This document shows, piece after piece, positions 51,801 through 64,000 of a stretch of 64,000 bases of DNA. Location of the stretch: positions 2,660,937 through 2,724,936 of the forward strand of contig CM035160.1 of the NCBI GenBank assembly GCA_020205615.1, in the 5' to 3' direction. Each line of letters begins with the position of its first letter. Positions within the stretch are counted from its first letter, which is position 1. Both the position numbers and the translations under genes were made by a program. The DNA is from Panax quinquefolius. Its lineage: Eukaryota; Streptophyta; Magnoliopsida; Apiales; Araliaceae. The notes below the pieces were generated by a model. That model ran no database searches and had not been told where the DNA came from. It saw nothing but the letters and a program-made list of their open reading frames with translations.

Positions 51801-54800
51801 TATAAACTTAGGCTCCGTGTGTTTCAAGGAAAATGTTTTGGTATTTGGTGTGCCTCAGAAAATGAGGTCAACTATAATTCATTTTTTGGTCAATGGGATA
51901 GCCCTTCAGAAATGAGTCATTTTTCAGAAAATGCGCAAGTGCTGTCTTTCTCTCTCACTTCCATTCCTTGTCTTTAAGAATATCAATTATTAGAGTACAA
52001 CTGTAGTATATATCAACTACTTCTTGTCCTGCCCCACAGAAGTGCTTTTTTAGTGCTACTTGCTAATTGTATGTACACAGTAGTTTCTTATAGAGTTTCA
52101 ACTACTTAATTTTGAAGAGATGACGTAAAAGTAAACTACTAGTTGCACCTATAAAATAAAGTAGTTTAGCATTTGAATTTGTTTTTAGCTTAAACAAAAT
52201 GTATTTTGTCTTTGTTTAGCTTTGAGCTTTAGTTATTTTAGGTGCGACTTTCTTTTATAATGCATGAAAACTGTCCTGTCATGTCCTCATTCTAGAGGTT
52301 TGAGTTAATAATTTATATTCTGTACTTTAATATATGATGTTGAGCTTGATGGAATAACTGAAATCCGTTTCTATACAGTATGTTTGAGATTGAATTCTGC
52401 AGTTAATTTATTCTTTGAGTGGTTATTTGTTAAGAATTTACACTCCTGGGTTCAGGTTTACAGAGTTTCTAATCTGGAACTTGTGAGCATACTTCCTAGC
52501 GCAGAAGACGAGGTCAATGTTGCTTGCTTTCACCCTTTGGCAGGAGGAGGTCTTGCCTATGGAACCAAGGTGCGATTTGACTATGCAAGGACATTTCTTT
52601 TCTTTTTGAAAAATTGTAAAATCTGGACAACACTCTTGGATATGCATTATGCAATATGTTGTTCACTGTCAAATGCAGGAAGGAAAGCTTAGGGTCCTGC
52701 AATATGATGGAGCTCATGATCTGAATCATACTAGATCAAATATTTTATCGCAGAAAAACTTGGTTCAGGTAGAACAACATTTCCAGGTTCTGTTATATAT
52801 TTCTTTCTATGTTAGTGAATAATCTGAACATATATCACTACATCTTTGCTAAAATGATCTTTTCTTAACTTGATTGTTTATATGTGCTCTTTTTCTTCTT
52901 GTGGGCATGGTAAATGATTTATGTAATAGGTAAATGGAGTAATGTGTTGTAACAATACAGAAGTCGGTAAAGATATTTTTCTTCTCCTCAAGAGTTTTCA
53001 TGTTCGTGTTTCTTTGTGTAGTAAATGTTTGTAGGGGCAAATTGATCAGCTGTTGAAGTATAATGAGTTAGCAAATGTGTTTTAAGTTTAACAATCTATT
53101 CTCCTTCTCTTTGTGTAATTCGACTTGGGAGAAGGAGAAAGAGTCTGTGAAGCCTTATCCCAATTTAGGTTAGGCCATTAAAAAATTTTAATCACTGTAC
53201 TAGGCCTGGCAAAATATGGTTATGGGTTGGTTTTGATTTTCAAAATATGGTTATGGTTCTATTTAAGAACTAAAATCATATTAACCATTTTTAATATGGG
53301 TTGTGTGGGTTGAAACTATATGGTTATGGTTCAAAACCATATTAACCATTTTAAGATGTTTTGACTTTTAAACAGAACTTTTGAAAAATTTAATTATGAC
53401 CGTCACAATTAAATTAATTAAGTAATAATATGATATAAAAATTATTAATATAAATAATAAAATGCTAAAAAACTATACTAATAAAATTTTAAATTGAAAT
53501 TATTAATATCCTTCCATATTTAAATAATTTTTCAAAATTATTATTAACACCGCTAATAGAAAGGTTGGATCACATTCAAAATACACCATAGTATAATTCT
53601 TTTGTAACTAGAATACTAGAATTTACATAAATTGACATATGAGAACAACATTAGTCACCCAAAATAAAAAATATTAATTTTATAGAACATACAAGATAAG
53701 TAGAAAAGCTGAACCATATAATTCTATAAACCATATTAAAATTAGTTTTGTGAATTTTTTGCCACAGGTAAAAATAGAAGAAAAAAGTAAAAAGTTTTGA
53801 CCACAAGATTATATAAATTGATGAGTATTTTACCTTTTTATATTAACGGATCCCAATAAATGACTTTTTAAAGTCAATTGAAGAGCTATTTAAATTCAAA
53901 ATTGACACAGATTCTTTTAATTTTAATCAATACAACGATAAATATTATAAACTTCCTAAAAAGTATTGTTTCATAATTTTAATAAGTCATCTCAATTTTA
54001 ATATTAAAATCGTTTGCATTTTATTATTTTTAAATTTGTATTTATGTGTGTGTATATATTATATAATTAAAAAGAAATTAATTTTTTAAATTTTGCCCAC
54101 CCTTAATAAACTTTCTGTATTTGTCACTGTGCTGTAATGTATTTTTTGGGGATGCGCTGTAATGTATTTTTTGGGGACACCGGTAATCAACGGTTTGGAT
54201 ACAGACAAGGGAAACTGAAATGCAAAAAATGGGAGTACTTTCATTACAAATCTGAAACAAATACAACATACGAGAAAAAGAGTAACTGTTATATATTGAC
54301 TTTGGATCGAAATAGAATATGGGTTGAAAAATGGTTAACCGGTTCAGAACTATATTTGTTTTAAAAAATATGGGTCCAAACTTTAACTAACCTGAATAAA
54401 TAAAAATGGTTAACCAACCCATTTGGTTCCAGTTAATATGGTTTGACCCAACAGTTAACTAACTATATTTCCAGGTCTAACTGGTACAATGTGTGCAGAT
54501 GTCATAAATACCTCTAGCACTAAACATAGGTAAACTTAATTTGTATATCTTTAACACTGGGAATATCCATCCGATAATGGGAGATGATTGCTTTGGACTC
54601 GTCTCCTTTGCGAAAAAGCTTATTTTTCTTTCTTCATGTTGTGCACAACTTAGCATGTCATTAATTTGCTACTAGAATAGGTACTTAAGTATGCAATATC
54701 TTTATGTTTTACTTGCAATGAATTGTGGATGGATATCTATCTTGTTTTTTTTAGTTATTCTGGACAGGTTGTTAAGTTATTTGAATAGTCTGTTAATGTA

Positions 54801-54857
54801 AACCCTAAATGATTGATATTTTTGTTACAGGTTCAGGCATATGCTTTAGAATGTTAG
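45867..54857 (+). pseudogene. AMBRA1-like WD40 gene, 14 exons, with several frameshifts
   Basis: Exons: 45867-45940, 46762-46923, 47042-47158, 47242-47326, 48093-48201, 48353-48420, 48556-48683, 48763-49814, 50169-50372, 50523-50583, 50952-51065, 52456-52569, 52679-52768, 54831-54857. An intact version would have about 800 residues. N-terminal WD40 repeats (TIAAAFSPDGKTLAST, ILASGSLDHEVRLWNS) precede a long Ser-rich middle and a conserved C-terminal half (EMGAHFSPCGRFLAACVA, ending VQAYALEC). Exon 7 is one base short near 48640, and exon 8 changes frame near 49522, 49650, 49708 and 49790, each time hitting stops. Splice sites all look normal. Relatives are substrate receptors of CUL4-DDB1 ligases or regulators of autophagy. 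Probable orthologue of At5g43930. Sequence error is the main alternative to real decay. Confidence 0.82.
53194..54487. mobile_element. hAT-like element in the last intron of the AMBRA1-like gene
   Basis: 53201-54479 (1279 bp) starts TAGGCCTGGCAAAATATGG and ends with the imperfect complement TATATTTCCAGGTCTA. It is flanked by ACTGTAC on the left and ACTGGTAC on the right, an 8-bp duplication with one base lost. Subterminal ATGGTTA(A) words repeat many times at both ends. The interior is AT-rich without a transposase. Confidence 0.82.
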
Positions 54858-55088
54858 ACACTCAGTGATAGAATTTCACATTAGAGGCATCGGAGTGAAC
54901 TTGCATTGTATGCATTCTCATCCTTGCACTCTCTGTCAGCATTTATCTGTGAATTATTTCTTAGTACTTTAATTTAATTCAAAGATTCTTAAAAAAAATA
55001 ATAGATATGCATTACCAATGACAGTTCAGAATGCACGTATCATGTTTATATGATTCCCTCAACCGTCAATTCATAAATTATATGATAT

Positions 55089-55131
55089 CCCCCCCCCCCC
55101 CCTCCCCCTCCCCCTCCCCCTCTGCTACTGT
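55089..55131 (+). repeat. C-rich low-complexity tract
   Basis: Fourteen C followed by CCCCCT units. The - strand could form a G-quadruplex. Confidence 0.9.
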
Positions 55132-55683
55132 CTGCCACATTGGCTGTTTCTTAGGCAAGAGTTTAACTCAGAATGGAACTTGGAAAATATAATTATTTGG
55201 AAAGTAGATGCTAAGGTGCTGGCTCTGTTATGCTAAATTTTGCAGTGTTCTAATTGTGGCATTACCTATTAGGTGATAATGGAGAGCTAGTTGTAAGTCA
55301 CTTCATGGTTAATGTACTAAACGTTAGACTAAGTTTTCTCTCAAGTATCATATCACAAAGACTGGGTGTTTAGGTATTGCATTGAGGTCTGTGGATACTT
55401 TTATCGTGCATATCTTAATCTATCAATTAAGCTACAGTGGTGTCAGGTGTGGCAGGCAACCCATATAATATTTTGCTTTGTTAAATGTTTGGACTTGAAG
55501 ATTAGGAACGTGAGTTGTAGCCAAGCCTCGGACAGTCGGACTTGAACTATAAGATTTACACAAGATGGTTTCATTCCTATTGGTAACAGAGGATAGTTTT
55601 TAGACTTTTCATATTAGCCCCTTTATAATCCTGGTCAACTGATCGGTCAGCTTAATCTTGTGGATCATACAGGAGTGTATTGC

Positions 55684-55712
55684 ATGCATCCATCCATCCA
55701 TCCATCCATCCA
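55684..55712 (+). repeat. (CATC)n microsatellite
   Basis: About seven CATC units in the intergenic space. Confidence 0.9.
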
Positions 55713-56643
55713 TTTATTGTTATTAGGGACTGGTGTTCATTTTTTATGCTAAATTTAATTTGATTACTTGCAAGTGTTTGTTGACAATCCAAGTTTTTTT
55801 GTCTTTCAGGAAGTGTCAACAAATAGTATTAACGGCTGATGTAGCTTCTTGGAACTGGGTTATTCAACGGCCCTGTACTTTGATCAGTTTTGTGTCAACA
55901 TGTGTAATACTGTTGTAAGCTTAATTTGTTTTCTTTGTAAAGGCAAGTTTGTTTGTCCCTTTTCCTTTTCAGAAACAAGTGCAAGATGTGTAGAAATCCT
56001 TTTGTTGTTGGGTACTGCTCGTTGTTAATGCTGCTGATCAGTTAAGTCACTTTTTGTAAAAAAAATCTGTGACAGTAAACTACAAAATCACGTGTGTTCG
56101 GTCATCACCCTTGAAAGCTGGTCAAACAGCCAAGTTTCTGTTTCCATTTTTCCTTTTCAAGTGCTTTATGCTTGGCTAGAAAAGGGACTAGTTTGACAGT
56201 AACTTTTCTACTTCTTGGTAATTTTACTTGTGGCAAGTCCATCATGTAATCTTGATCATGGAAAACGGTATACAGATAATTCTTTTAGCAGCAAGTTTGC
56301 TTCTTCTTTCTTTATTAACAACAAACAGGCTTTGTGATTTTGCAGATTCATTTTTATGACCAAAGAAAAAGGAGTTTGGACGGATATTATTAGTCATTTT
56401 CATTTTTCAGCTCGGATCCAACAAGTAACCAGGAAAAAAATTTACTATTCATGTGAGAGAAACTTCGGATTTTCTTGTGAAAATATCAATTTCCAATTCC
56501 ATTTGTTAATGTGTTAAGATTATAATTGAAATCAATCAAAAATTAAATTCAATTGTTTTCCAACTTGAGAAAAATGTGATATGGCATGGAAGGGTATGTA
56601 TACAAGGTAGGTGTATTCTTTCTATAATTGTGGACATGTTAAG

Positions 56644-56878
56644 TACTCCATTCGTTCAAAATTTAAAAATATAATTTGATTCTTAAAGTTAAATGACGGT
56701 ATATTAAATTTTAATATTGGTATGACTTATAAAAATTTATAATAAAATAAATTTTATGATTAATAATTTTTGTTATAATATCACTGAGTCAAAAGGCCTT
56801 CAATATATTAATTTAAAATTTAGTATACTATTATTTAATCTGTAAAATTGTATATTTTATTTTAGAACGGAATTACTA
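56644..56878. mobile_element. degenerate Stowaway-like MITE
   Basis: Left end TACTCCATTCGTTCAAAATT and right end TTTTAGAACGGAATTA roughly pair. The resemblance is weak and the right border is unclear. Confidence 0.4.
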
Positions 56879-57281
56879 GTATCTACCTAATTTGAGATAA
56901 GAGAAATAGTAACTAATATTATTAAAAAATAGTAATACAAAGATTTTGGAGAAATAAGAATACTTGCTGTTGTCAGCAAATTTTGGAACCCGTATATGAT
57001 AACTACACAATATGTTGACCAGTCAACGCATTAAAAGCATTTCCTTTTTTTTTATTTAAAGGCATTAAGAAGGTTAGTTTGAATGGGACATGCATTGACC
57101 AATTGTTTGTTTCCCTTTCTTTGACTACTACTACTACTAAAATGATTATTTACATTAATTATAACAATAAAAAAAGAAGTTAAAATAATATTAAACCGAT
57201 CAATAATCATTTATAATTGATTGAAAAATTAACATTACACTAAAAATAAATAAAGAAAAAAGAGAAAGATAGAGTAGTGAT

Positions 57282-57666
57282 CTAAGATGGAGGAGGAGAA
57301 TTAGAGTCAAACTTGTAGTGTTTGTCGACGGCGACGGAGACATCCCAAGTGCAACTGAGTCCTTTGGGGAGTATGACAAGATCGCCGGCGGCGAACTCCA
57401 CCACCTCCGATGAGTTCTTTATGTACACTTTGACCTTCCCTCTCAACAAGTAACATGTCTCTTGTGCATCAAATTTTAGTTGATACTTCCCCGGAGAACA
57501 ACCCCATCTTTTTTTTTCGATCACATATATAAACAACATAATATTTATTAGCTTAAAATGATCATATACTCTATAAATAAAACCACATATATACACAGAA
57601 TTTTTCGTAATACAAATGGAAAAATTCAAAACAAATTTTAACCGTTGAACTTCATCGGATAACAAA

Positions 57667-57704
<38 letters not shown>

Positions 57705-57832
57705 GTAGAGAGAGAGACTTACTTGGGCCATGACTTGATACCAAGTTCAGATAGTTGAGATTCAGATGGGTTGCTCTGGACAATGATTCTTGAATTTGTT
57801 GATATTGAGGAGGAGGATGATTCTGCGGCCAT
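57282..57832 (-). CDS. small cupin (RmlC-like, Cupin_3 type) protein, 2 exons
   Basis: Exons 57832-57723 and 57507-57282 join in phase and give 111 residues. The N-terminal ~35 residues are Ser-rich (MAAESSSSSIS). The domain then runs KWGCSPGKYQLKFDAQETCYLL, a single beta-barrel half with an ETCYLLRGKVKVY block and the second motif GDLVILPKGLSCTWDV, ending in a Pro-rich tail. These are hallmarks of the plant DUF861/Cupin_3 group, whose function is mostly unknown; metal ligands of classical cupins are only partly retained. The ORF that reads through the intron (to 57731) is an artefact. A compound (AT)n(AG)n microsatellite lies a few bases inside the 5' splice site. No recognised partner gene is nearby. 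Confidence 0.9.
57667..57717. repeat. compound (AT)n(AG)n microsatellite in the cupin intron
   Basis: The AT run is followed by AG units and ends about five bases from the GTAAGT donor of the only intron of the cupin gene. Confidence 0.9.
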
Positions 57833-58011
57833 GAAATTGTTGATGAAGAAATTTGTTTGCGTTCAATGCAAAAGTGTGATGGAAAAAAAAATTAAAAATA
57901 AACTGCACGTCTCTATTTCTCTCCCCTTGTAGTAGGAGTATTTTGGGTTTGGGATTTGGGCTTTAGGTAATGAAAAGGAGGAATCTCTACAATGGGATAA
58001 TAGGGAATAGA

Positions 58012-58055
<44 letters not shown>

Positions 58056-58601
58056 AGTATAAGAGAGGGAGTTTATTATTATTAATTTTTTTGGGTGGCC
58101 AAAGAGTTTTATTAGTTGAGTAATATTATATGCACAAATACTTGTGTGCAAATATAGAGAAAAGTTATATTTTGGTTCTACGGATTAATTCCCGGATAAA
58201 TTAAAACTATTACTTTTTTACAATATTATTTATTTATTTTTATACATTGAATAATAGTATTCCTTATATTCCAAAATATAATATCATATTAATTTTTTTA
58301 AAGTCAATTTAAAATAATTTTAAGTTCAAAATAAGTATGGATTCTATTAGTTTTAGTTAACCCAATGATAATTATTGTCAATTATATAAAAAGTACTATT
58401 TATTATTTGATCTATTATTTAATAATTTTAATTAATTATTTCAATTTTAAATTTAAAATATCAATTAATAATAATGATCTTAATTATAATCTAAATAAGA
58501 GGGAGTATTTGATAATAATGTTTACGTAAACTGTTTTCAATTTGTGTACATATATTTTTTTGTTAGTTAGCTAAGGTTCATTGATTGTGGTTTTATTTGG
58601 G

Positions 58602-58602
<1 letters not shown>

Positions 58603-58647
<45 letters not shown>
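58603..58647. repeat. (AT)n microsatellite
   Basis: About 22 AT units in the cupin/GSNOR intergenic space. Confidence 0.95.
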
Positions 58648-58650
<3 letters not shown>

Positions 58651-59877
58651 GTGCTGACCTTTCACATTGACCATGTCACCTCAATTAATCAAAGTTTTCA
58701 ATAAGTATCATATATGAGTACATCAAGCATGCCAAAACAAGTTTTAATAGCATATATAATACGATCGATTAATTTTGTCTTGAGCAGATTTAGAACAATA
58801 ATTATATGAGTATAATAAAAGATGTTATATAATATTTAGATCATTGCAACATAAATCTTAGACATATATATATATATGTAAAATCTTAAAATTGTCCCAA
58901 ATTTATTTGGTTTTAATTAATATAATAATTAATATTGTGCACTAGCTATTTAAAAGATATTACTAACCACGTACAAAGTTGTTATTTTGAAATCACATAA
59001 ATATTCATATTATAATTATGTAAATTTAGAATTTTATAAATTAATCATGCTTAAATTCAAATAAGATTTTTTATTTTTGATGAAGTGAAGATAATAGTCT
59101 AAGTCTACTATATATTTATATGTATACATATATATGTATATATATCCTTTACCAAAAACCCTTTAATTAATATTATGTTTGTTTACAAGGAATAAGATTA
59201 TTAATCTTAAATATCTAATTTATTTTTAAATTTAAAATTGTGACTATTAGTTCATAAATTATCAAATAACTTAATATAAAAAATATTTAATAACATATTT
59301 AATTAGATATTATAATTTTAAAATTAGTATAATATCATAAATTATAATTCTAAGATTATACAAATGGTTAGCAATAAAGTCTTCATCTATTCTACCCTCC
59401 ACGGGCGGGCGGGAATACTAGCGGGCCTATGGGTGTGAACCAAAAGTTGATAATTTGGCAAGGATAAGATTCCCCTGGTCAAAGAGTTGATCAGCTGTCA
59501 AAACACACGTGGCAGACGAAGATTCGTTCATCATGCACCACTATTTTTACATCACATTGATTGCACAGAGTAGTATATATTGCCATTGCCCCTCTCTACA
59601 CAAAGAATTGGTCGGTCGGCCACACCACAAATCATAATTATATAAAATTCAGATACTAATCAGTGTAAGTGAGTCGGAGATTCACTAACTAATACGTACT
59701 ATACGTACAGAATTAATAATGTATTTAATTTATCGTCTCTTTTTTTTTTTTCTTAATATATTATCACCACATTTCAATATATATATATATATTCATGACA
59801 AGGCCATTATTGATTATTGAACAACAACTTTGTTCCAGTTAGTTGTATGTATCATGATAGCAACCATACCATCAATT

Positions 59878-59906
59878 GCATGTGCATGTGCATGTGCACG
59901 TGCATG
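59878..59906 (+). repeat. (TGCATG)n hexamer array
   Basis: Nearly five copies of TGCATG, with one copy as TGCACG. TGCATG is the RY element bound by plant B3 factors, so clustered copies could be regulatory; this is inference. Confidence 0.7.
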
Positions 59907-60111
59907 TGGGGATTTTAGGCATTTCGAAGCAACCAAAATGATACGAGTACTAATTAAGTTATTACTCCATATAAGCTCAACACAAAAATAAGAGCTCAGG
60001 TATCTTTTAGTCTTACCCAACCCAATCTAAATAAGATATCTATTTTGTAAGATATAGTATTAGATTGACCCAAACTAGTATGCTTTAACCACAAAATTTA
60101 CTTTTACTAGC

Positions 60112-60126
60112 TATATATATATAAAA
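60112..60126 (+). promoter_or_regulatory. possible TATA box of the GSNOR gene
   Basis: TATATATATAAAAC about 150 bp before the ATG at 60275. AT-rich sequence makes chance matches likely. Confidence 0.3.
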
Positions 60127-60274
60127 CAGAATTCTACAAATTAATTTAATATAAGAAAGTCTTGAACGCATATACAATTAGTCTGATTTGGTTGTTTCTC
60201 TACAAAATTAAAAAAATCCCACTTCTTCTAGCTCCATCTGTCAGTCTACATTTTGCGGTTCTCACATCAAATCC

Positions 60275-60895
<621 letters not shown>

Positions 60896-60991
60896 GTATG
60901 TAATCACGTACTTGAAATTTGTGTGGAGTCATTGCTGATGAAAGGTGACTGTTGGTTAAGATTTTATATTTCTTATTAAAAATGCAGAATA

Positions 60992-61681
60992 CACTACAAG
61001 AAATAGGTCTATTTCCGACGGAATTAAGGTCGACCGAATTAATTTGCTCGGAATTATTGTATTACCGACGGAATACTCAGTCGGGCATAAATCAGTCGAA
61101 ACTAGGACAAAGTCGACCGAATTCGGTCGATCTTAGACCATGTTAGGGGCGCGAAAATTTCCCTCCAGCGCGAATAACAACCTCGGCGGAATGATATTAA
61201 GGTCGACGGAGTGTACATCGAGGATACTCTAGTATCGACAGAACGAACCTCGACGGAATTCCGTCGGAATTAGTTCTTAAAACCTAATTGCTATCAGCAG
61301 TGCGCCTCACTTGTGTTGCTGCTCTCATTTCTTCCTTTCTCTCTGTTCTCTCTCTCTCTGTCTCGTCCTCCTCTCACTCTATATCTTGTCCCTCTCACTC
61401 CGGGCTTGTCTCTCCCGAGAACCTCCGGCGCCTCCCTCCAGTTCTTTCGCTATATCTTCTCTCTCTCTCCCTCTCTCTGCTCCTCCTCTATTATTCTCTG
61501 ACTTAAGCTTAATCAAGCATAATTAAGGTTAGTATAATTAAGGTTCGATTTTGTAATTTCCCCATATATATGATCGATTTTGTTAATTGATGAGGAGTAC
61601 TTATGTATTATGTTTTAATTAGCGACTTGGATATTTAGGTTTGATTAGCAACTTATGTTAGTCTGAATTTTATGTTATATA
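60992..61681. mobile_element. CACTA (En/Spm) element, left end
   Basis: Begins CACTACAAGAAATAGG, the classic CACTA tip. Next come subterminal repeats of CGACGGAAT / GTCGACCGAAT in both orientations up to about 61275. A CT-rich leader-like stretch follows (61320-61500). No matching right tip is present in the window; the LTR at 61682 interrupts it. No transposase is visible. Confidence 0.85.
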
Positions 61682-64000
61682 TGTGACGCCCCCAAAATAG
61701 GTATACATCACCCATTCTGAGTTGTCAATACATGGTACAGAAACAACTACAACTTTATTATTACAACAATAAAACTATGAGTTTGAATACAAATATTATC
61801 TTCTAGACAATATCCAAAATCAAATAAATCCTCATCACATTTATTGATACATTATTTTACAAAATGGTGAGGACTACTAAACAACTCTCTCTAAAACTTT
61901 CATTCCATACCCAGACTACGTCTTCATTATATTCTCGCCTCCGAGAAGAAAAATGGAACAAAAAAAAAAGGGTGAGCTCAACTAGCCCAAGTAAAGAATA
62001 TTATGACTAAGATAATATACAACAAATTATCGTTAGTCTTCAACAGGAAAAATCTAATAGAATACAATAGATACAACAAATTTTAAATCAATATTCGCAA
62101 TGAAATAATAATTCATTAGAAGAGTTAAGTAGAGAATGCAAACTACTATCTTCATGTATGAATTTAAAATTCATCGTCTCATCTTTTATCCCCTGTGACA
62201 TCAATCGATATATATCTCGAAATCAAATATTCATCTTTGCACTACAGGCCAAAGATATTCATCAGTTGGTCATGTTCATCTAAACACCTGTTCATCTTTG
62301 CACTACAGGCCAAAGATATTCTTCAAAAATCATTCATCTTTGCACTATGTGCCAAAGATATTCCATAATATCATCATTTAAGATGAAGATGATGAAAAAT
62401 ATTTTAAAAAAACGAATCCGGTGAAACAAAATGACAAGGATTAAGGATTAAGGATTAAGTACTTTGTTTTATCCACCTCCAAAAAAATACCTCAAAAATA
62501 ATCATAGTGGTGTAAAATTCAAGAATGATCAAAACATGGATACAATCAAAGCTAGTATCCGAATAGATATTTTGGACGAAAAGGAAAAATTTTCATTTTT
62601 TCGATTTGAATAGTCCGCAATGATACTGAATGAATAAGGTCGATATCGTGAATAAGGTCAGTATACGTGAATAGTAACTCTCGACACCAAAAGTTCCAAA
62701 TTTGATAAAACTTCAGATCAATATTTCAAAGATAATGATATTGAAGAAATAATATCATTCTGAAACAAAATAATATCCCTTACCTCGAAAGATCAAGATT
62801 TTACAAATTAAAAACAGGATATAAAGCTATGACTTGGACTTGACCGAGTATAGCAATACTCAAAGTATACTCAAAATACTCACAAGAATACGCTCGATAA
62901 TATAGAGAGAAAACTTCAGGTTTCGGTGTGATTTTCAATTCTAACCCAAGACCTATTTATAGGAAAATCTTTAACACAAAAGCAGTAAAATTTAATAAAT
63001 TAATAATATTATTTTTCAAATTTCCTACGCCCACTAATTTGGTCCAAGACATCAGCCACCATGTGACAAAACATTAAAAACGTTTTTCTTAATTTAAATA
63101 ATTAAAACTTCCAAAAATCAATTATTTTGAGACTTTGAACTTCAATAATTCACAATAAATAGCCCTTTTATCAAAAAATTTGAATCTCGCAATTTTTATA
63201 GGAAATTCAATTCTCTACAACTTTGAGAAGAAAGTTTTTCCAAATTCCAAATGTAAATTGTTGAAATCCACAAACAAAGCGATTTTACTAATTTATAATC
63301 AATTTTCGGTCAATAAATGGGGTCCATTGACATATTTAACATGTTTTAAACATTTATTGCAACAAAAATACTCCTCCTCCTCGTATACTCATATATCCCA
63401 CATTCGTTGTAAAAATATCACCATTATTATATTATTAAAATATAATAATATATTTAAATGAATTATTTTATCGAGAAAAAGATAAAATTTCAATTTTCAA
63501 CAATTGTCACATTAAAAATTTTCTCCATCTATACCCACATAAAATCAATATTTTTCTCATCATATGAATCAATAATTAATTATTCACAAATAATATTACT
63601 GTAATCACAATATCGATAACCAGTAGGTTCAGGAAAGAGGGCTTTCAATAAGAATTTCTCCTATCTTGTGGCGCAATTAGGTGACCAAACCTCGCCCTTA
63701 GATAGAACTTTCTAGACATTGCCAATAATGTTATCTAATAATATTATTCGGATAATATGAATTATTGCCCGATAATGAAAAATATTGTGTAATGACAATT
63801 ATGAAACAACAAAGAATATAAAATATCAACGCAAAGACAATTATTAAATCAATAAAAATCTTTGAATAAGTAATTATCGTAACCATTATTGAGTAGTGCC
63901 TTCTTCTTACGTAAGAATCAATAATTGGTGCAATACGCAGGTGTCTTCTTGTGTTTTAACCACCGAGTATTTTAACAAAGATTATGAAGAATAACTACGC
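61682..64000 (-). mobile_element. Ty3-type LTR, copy 3, runs off the window
   Basis: Begins TGTGACGCCCCCAAAATAGG and follows copy 2 closely through to the window end, without reaching the GGGGTCTTACA border. The - strand TATAAATAG is at 62953-62961. The three-copy unit with GCACTAC..GGCCAAAGATATTC recurs at 62229-62370. Whether it is a solo LTR or the end of a full element cannot be told here. Confidence 0.88.

Larger units (their letters stand above)
54858..57281. other. intergenic region between the AMBRA1-like and cupin genes
   Basis: The two genes converge here. It contains the AMBRA1-like 3' UTR, a C-rich tract at 55089-55131, a (CATC)n array at 55684-55712, and a degenerate MITE at about 56646-56876. 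No gene is supported. Confidence 0.5.
57833..60274. other. shared upstream region of the divergent cupin and GSNOR genes
   Basis: AT-rich, with (AT)n arrays at 58014-58052 and 58603-58647, a TGCATG hexamer array at 59878-59906 and a possible worn MITE at 58257-58508. A purine/GC patch at 59395-59660 holds no frame I can support. The GSNOR promoter and leader occupy the last few hundred bases. Confidence 0.5.

Noticed and set aside
57282..57731. 149-residue cupin frame
   Set aside because: The N-terminal part is intron with a microsatellite; the two-exon model keeps the domain and a proper start.
61288..61526. Ser/Leu-rich plus-strand frames
   Set aside because: A CT-rich low-complexity stretch inside the CACTA end, open in all three frames.

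Overview
The window is nuclear DNA of a flowering plant, most likely a eudicot and possibly an asterid. Genes are split by GT-AG introns, the spaces between them are AT-rich, and plant transposons of several classes are present (Ty3 and copia-like LTRs, TRIMs, hAT, CACTA, Stowaway). There are no rRNA, tRNA or CRISPR features that I can support. All exon models were built by eye from splice sites and reading phase.

Layout: 1-2636 holds a decayed Ty3/gypsy integrase fused to a truncated LTR. 2637-6743 is intergenic, with two inverted-repeat elements. 6744-9764 (+) is an intronless MCTP (multiple C2 domain and transmembrane) gene. 10781-18566 (-) is a 13-exon pfkB-type sugar/nucleoside kinase with a probable plastid transit peptide, one GC-AG intron, and a TRIM, a copia-like solo LTR and a Stowaway MITE in its introns. 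19940-36302 (-) is an 8-exon ALE2-like receptor kinase. Its third intron is about 10.5 kb because an hAT-like MITE, a TRIM, a Stowaway MITE, an hAT element split by an LTR, and a second solo LTR have all inserted there. 38827-44695 (+) is a LisH/CTLH-WD40 (WDR26/Gid7-like) gene with one in-frame stop. 45867-54857 (+) is a 14-exon AMBRA1-like WD40 gene with several frameshifts, and an hAT-like element sits in its last intron. 57282-57832 (-) is a small two-exon cupin. 60275-60895 (+) is the 5' part of a GSNOR (class III alcohol dehydrogenase) gene; it lacks the exon with the catalytic-zinc cysteine and is followed by a CACTA end and another LTR running off the window.

The order pfkB kinase, LisH-WD40, AMBRA1-like, GSNOR matches, from memory, consecutive Arabidopsis genes At5g43910-At5g43940, so this is probably a conserved syntenic block. 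Three neighbours in that block (LisH-WD40, AMBRA1-like, GSNOR) look damaged while MCTP, kinase, receptor kinase and cupin are fully open. This suggests a decaying duplicate (for example after polyploidy), though local sequence errors must be excluded. I do not see a new gene system. The most informative material is the datable nested transposon stack inside the receptor-kinase intron and the pattern of gene decay.
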